From: Gp6-AA40 sp035649635
GTDB lineage: Bacteria > Acidobacteriota > Vicinamibacteria > Vicinamibacterales > UBA2999
Length of the DNA: 64,000 bases
Reading direction: 5' to 3'
NCBI GenBank assembly: GCA_035649635.1
Contig: DASRJE010000205.1
Span: forward strand, 11,066-75,065
In this document: positions 59,071 to 64,000 of the stretch, piece by piece
Position numbering within the stretch: position 1 is the first letter of the stretch
Layout: every line of letters begins with the position of its first letter
Program-made: the position numbers and the translations under genes
The notes under the pieces: model-generated
Database searches by the model: none
What the model saw: the letters and a program-made list of their open reading frames with translations, nothing else
Told to the model about the DNA's origin: nothing

Positions 59071-59712
59071 ATGCCGTTACCAGCCACCATCCCCATCTTC
59101 CCCTTGCCGAACGTCGTTCTCTTTCCCAACGTGTTTCTGCCGCTGCACATCTTCGAGGCGCGGTACCGCGCGATGGTCAAGGATGCCCTCGCCAGCGATC
59201 GCATCATCGGGATGGTGCTGCTGCGGCCGGGATTCGAAGCAGATTACGCAGGCCGCCCACCGGTCTACCCGATTGGATGCGCCGGGCTCATTACGCACTC
59301 AGAGCCACTCGCCGACGGACGCTTCAACATCGTGCTCAGGGGGCTCGAAAAGTTCACGGTGACTGGTGAAGAAGGCGGGAAGCTCTATCGACTGGCGCAC
59401 GTCGAGGCATTGGCAGAGACGGTCACCGAAGAAGACAAGACCGTGATGCATAGCCACCGCCAGCGTCTCGAGCATCTGCTCGCCGCCGCCATGGAACACC
59501 GCGGCAGTGATGCGAAGCTCTCACCGAATGTCCCGGACGATGATCTCGTCAACGCGCTGGCGCAGTACCTGGCGCTCGAGCCCATCGAGCGGCAGGCGCT
59601 GCTCGAATGCAACGGTGTCCTGTCCCGGTGTGGCGCGCTGATCGAACTTCTCGAGATGAGATCGATGATGACACCCGGCACCAGTAGTTGGACGACCCGC
59701 CAGGCCCACTAA
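59071..59712 (+). CDS. LON substrate-binding-domain protein
   Basis: A 213-residue cytosolic protein with the Lon N-terminal domain only: IPIFPLPNVVLFPNVFLPLHIFEARYRAMVKDAL, IGMVLLRP, YPIGCAGLITHSEPLADGRFNIVLRGLEKF and LEPIERQALLE. No ATPase or protease domain follows. Stand-alone LON-domain proteins are common; a role as substrate-recognition or regulatory factor is inferred only from the domain. It starts at ATG 59071. Confidence 0.92.
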   Translation: MPLPATIPIFPLPNVVLFPNVFLPLHIFEARYRAMVKDALASDRIIGMVLLRPGFEADYAGRPPVYPIGCAGLITHSEPLADGRFNIVLRGLEKFTVTGEEGGKLYRLAHVEALAETVTEEDKTVMHSHRQRLEHLLAAAMEHRGSDAKLSPNVPDDDLVNALAQYLALEPIERQALLECNGVLSRCGALIELLEMRSMMTPGTSSWTTRQAH

Positions 59713-59772
59713 CGGATCCTTGTCACTCCCAACTCCAGGGAGGACAGTAGGCGGACGATTCTTGTGAAAATC

Positions 59773-59790
59773 GTGTCGGGTGCCCGACAC
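59773..59790. repeat. GTGTCGGG/CCCGACAC palindrome
   Basis: A perfect 8-bp inverted repeat with a 2-nt centre (GTGTCGGG 59773-59780, CCCGACAC 59783-59790) lies in the gap between convergent genes. It could act as a bidirectional transcription-slowing hairpin, though no T-tract follows directly. Confidence 0.5.
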
Positions 59791-59808
59791 CACTATTAAG
59801 GAAAACGA

Positions 59809-60336
59809 TTACTCGTCGGACAGCGCGAAGTAGAGCGCGAGCGGAGCGAGCAGGAGGCAGGCCGCGGCTCCGAGCAGTACGAACGTGCCTGTCGACGTGA
59901 GCGGTGCCAGATCCGTCAGGCTTGGCAGCAGTCGTACGACATCACCCAGTCCGAACGACGGTGTCCACGTGACGGCAGTTGCAGAAGTGAGGGCATGCTG
60001 CACTGGCGCCCAAAGGAGTTCAACGACGGCGATCGCGAGCCCGACGACGCAGGCCACCGACACACCAAACAGCCAGGAGAACGGGCGAGCCACCTGCTCC
60101 GAGGCTTCCAGCTTGGCGCGAATCGCGGCGCGCCACCACACCTGACCTGCCGAGGGCAGACTCGCGTCGGCGTGCAGTTCATCGCGTTCCACTCGAAACA
60201 CCGCCGCCACGTCAACGATCTCTGTGCACACACTGCATTCCGCAACATGCGCGGGCAGCGTCTGGTCGCAGTGGTGTGGCCAGCGACCGGTGACGATCGC
60301 GTTGATCACGTCCTGTTCGCGATGGCATTCAGGCAT
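59809..60336 (-). CDS. Putative anti-sigma/regulatory membrane protein
   Basis: A 175-residue protein. The N-terminus MPECHREQDVINAIVTGRWPHHCDQTLPAHVAECSVCTEI has the H...HVxxCxxC zinc-finger layout of anti-sigma ZAS domains. Two transmembrane helices follow (WLFGVSVACVVGLAIAVVELLW and FVLLGAAACLLLAPLALYFAL). It starts 2 bp after the stop of the ECF sigma gene, which supports an anti-sigma role (inference). Confidence 0.85.
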   Translation of the reverse strand: MPECHREQDVINAIVTGRWPHHCDQTLPAHVAECSVCTEIVDVAAVFRVERDELHADASLPSAGQVWWRAAIRAKLEASEQVARPFSWLFGVSVACVVGLAIAVVELLWAPVQHALTSATAVTWTPSFGLGDVVRLLPSLTDLAPLTSTGTFVLLGAAACLLLAPLALYFALSDE

Positions 60337-60338
60337 AG

Positions 60339-60920
60339 TTATCGCCGTTTCCCCTGGATGGCCGTCGTGCCGAGCAGGCCAAGAAGCCGTTTCCTCGCGC
60401 GAAACAGGAGAGCCTTCAGACTTGCTTTGCGAAGCCCAAGTACTTCGGCGATCTCTTCGTGCGAGCAACCCTGCGCGTACGCGAGCCACAGCAGCGACCG
60501 TTCGCGCGGCTTCAATTGTTCCATCGCGCGAGCCAGATCGAGGCGGCGCACGGCACGATCACCCTCGCGTGCATCCGCAGAAGCGTCTTCGGCTTGAGCG
60601 TGTTCGGCCAAGTGCCGTTCCGCGTGGCCAAGGCGGCGGCGATGGTCTCGCACCAGGTTGGTCGCGATGCGGAAGAGATAGTTGCGCCGATGATCGTCGC
60701 TCTCGAAATCGGCCTGTGTGCGCAGGAACCTGTAATACGACTCCTGCAACAGGTCATCAGCGAGCCGCGGGTCACCGGTGATGCGAGCGAGATAGGCCCA
60801 GACCGGTCTCGCCGTCAGCTCGTAGAAGGCGCGGAACGCATCCTCCGTCATGAGGAACGTTCGCTCGGCGTCCCCAAACGCGACTATCCGTTCCACGTCG
60901 GTCAATGTTGCTTCACGCAT
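60339..60920 (-). CDS. ECF RNA polymerase sigma factor
   Basis: A 193-residue ECF sigma factor. Region 2 is VWAYLARITGDPRLADDLLQESYYRFLRTQADF and NYLFRIATNLVRDHRRR, and region 4 is MEQLKPRERSLLWLAYAQGCSHEEIAEVLGLRKASLKALLFRARKRL. It overlaps the upstream membrane-protein gene by 8 bp and is followed by the anti-sigma gene, so three genes form one operon. Target promoters are unknown. Confidence 0.93.
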   Translation of the reverse strand: MREATLTDVERIVAFGDAERTFLMTEDAFRAFYELTARPVWAYLARITGDPRLADDLLQESYYRFLRTQADFESDDHRRNYLFRIATNLVRDHRRRLGHAERHLAEHAQAEDASADAREGDRAVRRLDLARAMEQLKPRERSLLWLAYAQGCSHEEIAEVLGLRKASLKALLFRARKRLLGLLGTTAIQGKRR

Positions 60921-61809
60921 TGGTCTCTTGCCTGCGGCTTGGCAGCAAGCCTAACCGCGATGACAGGAAATACGCAACGACGGCCGAGATCACGGCGCCT
61001 ATGCCGAGCGACATCACGATGATTGCCAGGACAGTAAAGGCCGGCATGATCTCTTCGGGAACCGTTCCTTGTGCGTACCGCAATCCGATGCCAAATGCCG
61101 CCAGCACGACCCCTGCTTGCACCGACCAGAGGATTCGACCGAATGGCGCCCCCGGAAACCGTGGCTCCGGCCTGGTGCTGCCCGGCGCGAACTCGAGAAA
61201 GTTTCGTCCGGCCGGTGTTTGCACGTAGGCCAGCAGATCCTCGTTGGACTGCATGCGATCGAGGATTTTCGAGTGGACGTCTATCTGCATGCGCGTCTGT
61301 CGTACCCATCGGCGGTAGTCCACCACCTGGCTGGCCACGGAGCCCACGAGCACGAGGAGCGTCATGAAGGCGATGAAGAGTCCCGTTCCGGCCAGAATGG
61401 CAGCAAAGGCTTCAAGCGGGTTGGGGCCTCTTCGGTTGTCCGCATTCCCGAAAAAGTATGTCGGGTTCCGCGAGATTTCGGGGTGCCGCTTGAGGAACGC
61501 CTGGAGTGATGGATATGGGTCCAGGTAGCCGGGACGATCGATGAGCGTCGGGTCGTACTGAAGAACCCCTCGGACTGCCGGGGGCAACTGCCACAACATC
61601 TGCTGAAGCTGATTTCGGACCGCTTCGGCGGGGGCATCGGGGCCCCGGTTACTGTCAGCATCGGTCGGCTGAGCCGACTGCCCCCTCTGCTCCTGCGCGA
61701 GCCGTGTCTGGCGGAGAACCGGCCCAACGGTTTCTGGTTGGCCCTGGGCCTTGGCGGGCAGGCTGCTCAGAACGGCGAGCGCGAGGGCCAAAATCGCTGT
61801 TTGTCTCAT
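60913..61809 (-). CDS. Membrane protein of unknown function in a sigma-factor operon
   Basis: A 298-residue exported membrane protein. The signal peptide ends at PAKAQG, followed by a Gln/Arg/Ala-rich periplasmic segment (LQQMLWQLPPAVRGVLQYDPTL) and then three or four helices (AFAAILAGTGLFIAFMTLLVLVG; ILWSVQAGVVLAAFGIGLRY; AFTVLAIIVMSLGIGAVISAVVAYFL) with a cytosolic DYRRWVRQTRMQIDVHSKILDRMQSNEDLL coiled-coil-like stretch between. I do not recognise a family. The coupling to sigma and anti-sigma genes suggests a signal-input or target protein of that regulon. Confidence 0.82.
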   Translation of the reverse strand: MRQTAILALALAVLSSLPAKAQGQPETVGPVLRQTRLAQEQRGQSAQPTDADSNRGPDAPAEAVRNQLQQMLWQLPPAVRGVLQYDPTLIDRPGYLDPYPSLQAFLKRHPEISRNPTYFFGNADNRRGPNPLEAFAAILAGTGLFIAFMTLLVLVGSVASQVVDYRRWVRQTRMQIDVHSKILDRMQSNEDLLAYVQTPAGRNFLEFAPGSTRPEPRFPGAPFGRILWSVQAGVVLAAFGIGLRYAQGTVPEEIMPAFTVLAIIVMSLGIGAVISAVVAYFLSSRLGLLPSRRQETNA

Positions 61810-61839
61810 ACTCCGTATTACGGACCGGGTCGGGGAAGG

Positions 61840-62535
61840 TTAACCGGGCTTTCCTCTCGTAAACGGCACGAACTGCACAGGGATCGTTCGCCGCGCCACG
61901 ACCCCAGCGGGGGTCCTTTCCACGATGGTGATCCACTGGGTCTCGCCTTGCGAGCCAACTGGAATCACCAGCCGGCCGCCGGGCGCTAATTGGTCGATCA
62001 GGGGCCGCGGAATCTCGTCCGGCGCCGCCGTGACAATGATGCGATCGAAGGGGGCATGCTCCGCCCATCCGGCATAGCCGTCTCCCTCGCGAACTTGGAC
62101 GTTTGAGTAGCCCAGCTCGCGCAGCACGGTGGACGCGCCTCGGGCAAGCCCGGGAACGATCTCGACCGTGTAGACGTCGCGCGCCAGCAACCCGAGGACG
62201 GCGGCCTGGTAGCCCGAGCCAGTGCCAATCTCGAGAACTCGATGCATCGACTCGACACCGAGCGCTTCGGTCATGTAAGCGACGATGTACGGTTGAGAAA
62301 TGGTCTGACCGAAACCAATCGCCAGCGGCGTGTCGTCGTAAGCGCGGGGCGCGGCGTCCGCGGGCACAAACCGCTCGCGCGGCACGGATCGCATGACGTC
62401 GAGGACCCGTTCGTCGGTGACCCCGCGCTGCCGAATCTGGCGCTCGACCATCTCGAGCCGCCGTTCACGAACGTCGTCTTTTCCGTTCTGCGCCAACGGA
62501 GTGCAGGCCATCAGCATCGTGCAGGCGGCCACCAG
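61840..62535 (-). CDS. pcm: Protein-L-isoaspartate O-methyltransferase, possibly exported
   Basis: A protein of about 231 residues with the PIMT signature: MVERQIRQRGVTDERVLDVMRSVPRERFVP, PLAIGFGQTISQPYIVAYMTEALG, SAM loop VLEIGTGSGYQAAVLGLLA, PFDRIIVTAAPDEIPRPLIDQLAPGGRLVIPVG. It repairs isoaspartyl residues with SAM. The N-terminus before the domain is hydrophobic with Cys (AACTMLMACTPLAQ), like a lipoprotein or signal peptide, which is unusual for this family. The start is uncertain: GTG 62535 (used) or ATG 62517. Confidence 0.9.
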   Translation of the reverse strand: MVAACTMLMACTPLAQNGKDDVRERRLEMVERQIRQRGVTDERVLDVMRSVPRERFVPADAAPRAYDDTPLAIGFGQTISQPYIVAYMTEALGVESMHRVLEIGTGSGYQAAVLGLLARDVYTVEIVPGLARGASTVLRELGYSNVQVREGDGYAGWAEHAPFDRIIVTAAPDEIPRPLIDQLAPGGRLVIPVGSQGETQWITIVERTPAGVVARRTIPVQFVPFTRGKPG

Positions 62536-62569
62536 CCAGGGGCACCGCGTTCGAGATCCGGTGCAGGTC

Positions 62570-63559
62570 TCAGGCCTCCTGAAGCCGCCGATCCGACAGG
62601 ATCTTGATGATCCGTTCGCCGTGAAACCGCCCATTCTCGATGAAGATGTTGCCGGTGTTCTTGCCGGCCACCGCGCCGCCGGCGAGGAACAAGTTCGGCA
62701 CATTACTCTCGAACGTCTCTGGATTCAACGTCGGCGCCAAAGTTTCGGGATCACATTCGATTCCAGCGCGGCGCATGAGCTCGACGTCGGGGTGATATCC
62801 GGTCAACAGGAACACAGCCTCTGCGGGCAGCGTCTCCAGCGTTCCCTGCCGCTCAATCACGATCTCTGTTGGGCGAATCTCGACTACACGCGATTCAAAA
62901 CGCGCTGCAATCGAACCTTCCTTGATGCGGTTGTCGATGTCGGGCCGGACCCAGTATTTGATCGAGTCTCCCAGCGCGGCACGCCGATGGACGAGCGTCA
63001 CGTGCACACCTGCCCGGAAGAGCTCCAGTGCCGCCTCGGCCGCTGAGTTCTTTCCGCCGACGATCACGACGCGCTGGCGGTAGTACGGATGCGCTTCGCT
63101 GTAATAGTGAGAGACGTGTGGCAGATCCTCACCCGGGACACCCAGGCAGTTCGGCAGATCGTAGTACCCGATCGCGAGGACGACGGCTCGCGCCTGCCTC
63201 ACTCGCGTTCCGCTCCGGCTCTTCGTCGTGACGGTGAACGTGCCGTCGTTTTCACGATCGATCTGCTGAACCTCTTCGTGAAACGAGATCTGCAGCCCGA
63301 ACGTGTCGACGACCCGCCGGTAATACCTCAATGCTTCGAGGCGCGTCGGCTTGTCGTAGGGCGTAACCAGCGGGAGTCCGCCAATCTCGAGCAACTCGGG
63401 TGTCGTGAAGAACACCATGAGCGGTGGGAAGTTGAAGATCGAGTTGACGAGCACGCCTTTCTCGACGATGACGTAATCGAGGCCGTGCTGCTTGGCGGCG
63501 ATCGCTGTGGCCAGCCCGGACGGGCCGGCACCGACGATTAGCACATCACGAACGGGCAT
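62570..63559 (-). CDS. ypdA: YpdA-type FAD-dependent thiol disulfide reductase
   Basis: A 329-residue thioredoxin-reductase-like flavoprotein without a CxxC pair. It has VLIVGAGPSGLATAIAAKQHG, FNFPPLMVFFTTPELLEIGG (YpdA hallmark), VVIVGGKNSAAEAALELFRAGVHVTLVHRR and a C-terminal FLAGGAVAGKNTGNIFIENGR. YpdA reduces bacillithiol disulfide in Firmicutes, which would imply bacillithiol or a similar low-molecular-weight thiol here (inference). It starts at ATG 63559 with the aspartokinase gene 6 bp upstream on the same strand. Confidence 0.92.
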   Translation of the reverse strand: MPVRDVLIVGAGPSGLATAIAAKQHGLDYVIVEKGVLVNSIFNFPPLMVFFTTPELLEIGGLPLVTPYDKPTRLEALRYYRRVVDTFGLQISFHEEVQQIDRENDGTFTVTTKSRSGTRVRQARAVVLAIGYYDLPNCLGVPGEDLPHVSHYYSEAHPYYRQRVVIVGGKNSAAEAALELFRAGVHVTLVHRRAALGDSIKYWVRPDIDNRIKEGSIAARFESRVVEIRPTEIVIERQGTLETLPAEAVFLLTGYHPDVELMRRAGIECDPETLAPTLNPETFESNVPNLFLAGGAVAGKNTGNIFIENGRFHGERIIKILSDRRLQEA

Positions 63560-63565
63560 TCCGCG

Positions 63566-64000
63566 TTACTTGGCAGCCACCGCTGCGCGGTCGAGACGAA
63601 ACGCGCGATGCAGGGCCCGAATCGCCGGGGCGGCATCGGGCTCCGCCACGACCAGGGAGATATTTCGCTCGGACGAACCTTGCGAGATTGCGATGACGTT
63701 GATTCCTTCGCTGCCGAGCGCGCCAAATACGGTCGCGGCGATCCCGGGAGTGCCGCGCATGCGGTCGCCGATTGCGGCCACGACCGCCACTGGCTGGGCG
63801 GAGATCTCCTCGACGTGTCCACGTGTGAGCTCGAGCTCGAGCGTCCCACGCAGCGCTTTGACCACGCGCGGCGCGTCACCGGCCGTGATGACGAAGCACA
63901 TGTTGTTCTCGGAGGACGCCTGCGAAATCATCAGCACGTTCGACTGCTGTTCGGCCACGATCTCGAACGCCTTCGCGACGATTCCCGGTATGCCCTGCAT
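63566..64000 (-). CDS. lysC: Aspartate kinase, C-terminal ACT region (N-terminus beyond window)
   Basis: Only the last ~145 residues are in the window. They contain two ACT domains: GIPGIVAKAFEIVAEQQSNVLMISQASSENNMCFVI and VAAIGDRMRGTPGIAATVFGALGSEGINVIAISQGSSERNISLVV. This is the tandem regulatory region of aspartokinase III/ThrA-type enzymes, which bind lysine or threonine. There is no homoserine dehydrogenase domain after it. Its first residues and catalytic domain lie outside, to the right. It probably leads the ypdA-pcm stretch. Confidence 0.9.
   Translation of the reverse strand: MQGIPGIVAKAFEIVAEQQSNVLMISQASSENNMCFVITAGDAPRVVKALRGTLELELTRGHVEEISAQPVAVVAAIGDRMRGTPGIAATVFGALGSEGINVIAISQGSSERNISLVVAEPDAAPAIRALHRAFRLDRAAVAAK

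Overview
The window looks like chromosomal DNA from a free-living, GC-rich, Gram-negative-type aerobe, most likely an Acidobacteriota member of the Vicinamibacteria type. This is inferred from the gene repertoire and not from a marker gene. The clues are MacB/FtsX-type 'ADOP' permeases (one beside a PadR regulator), DUF5777 barrels, DinB proteins, quinoproteins, a peptidase/TolB/surface-antigen fusion, and GTG/TTG starts. No rRNA, tRNA, CRISPR array, transposase or prophage gene was seen.

Layout. 1-2.4 kb: an outer-membrane barrel protein running off the left edge, a KGG stress protein and a YggX-type protein. 2.4-5.1 kb: a coupled two-gene unit, a CCAEP-tail radical SAM protein followed by an ATP-grasp enzyme. 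5.1-10.4 kb: peptide transporter, stand-alone LigD-type phosphoesterase, cytochrome-quinoprotein, YvcK. 10.6-14.8 kb: nucleotidyltransferase-like protein, TPM protein, LemA, DinB, and a class I isoprenoid-synthase-like protein. 14.9-18 kb: ADOP permease with PadR and paired operator-like repeats. 18-24.3 kb: DinB, YheT hydrolase, DUF72, an ABC exporter pair, Sco-type protein, transglutaminase-like protein. 24.4-28.8 kb: second ADOP permease, small proteins, EEP phosphatase, TlpA thioredoxin. 28.9-30.2 kb: ECF sigma/anti-sigma pair. 30.6-36.9 kb: a 1042-residue metallopeptidase-propeller-barrel fusion and two tandem TPR-retropepsin paralogues. 37-39.4 kb: ferredoxin, two c-type cytochromes and a DUF5777 barrel closed by a strong terminator. 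39.4-42.1 kb: UPF0173 hydrolase, lipoyl synthase, PilZ protein, a small membrane protein. 42.2-52.5 kb: central metabolism on the minus strand (aceE-aceF-lpd, a B3-like metallo-beta-lactamase-fold protein, sdhCAB). 52.7-56 kb: UDG, cytochrome c, PLP ammonia-lyase, GDPD. 56-59.7 kb: AAA/VWA pair and a LON-domain protein. 59.8-64 kb: a sigma/anti-sigma operon, PIMT, YpdA, and the C-terminus of aspartate kinase.

Functional links. The respiratory and carbon core is coherent: lipoyl synthase supplies the cofactor of the PDH complex, whose acetyl-CoA feeds the TCA cycle and succinate dehydrogenase. Envelope functions (barrels, secreted proteases, exporters, Sco/TlpA redox proteins) dominate the rest.

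Beyond genes, the window carries several families of short dispersed repeats. Some are inserted in frame inside genes (radical SAM, LigD-type phosphoesterase, VWA protein). One family is a 95-bp inverted-repeat element with identical ends and identical length, found just upstream of both lemA and aceF. The leads most worth following are the CCAEP radical SAM/ATP-grasp pair, the 95-bp element, a succinate dehydrogenase membrane anchor with Cys/His motifs compatible with a membrane-embedded Rieske cluster, and the isoprenoid-synthase-like protein.
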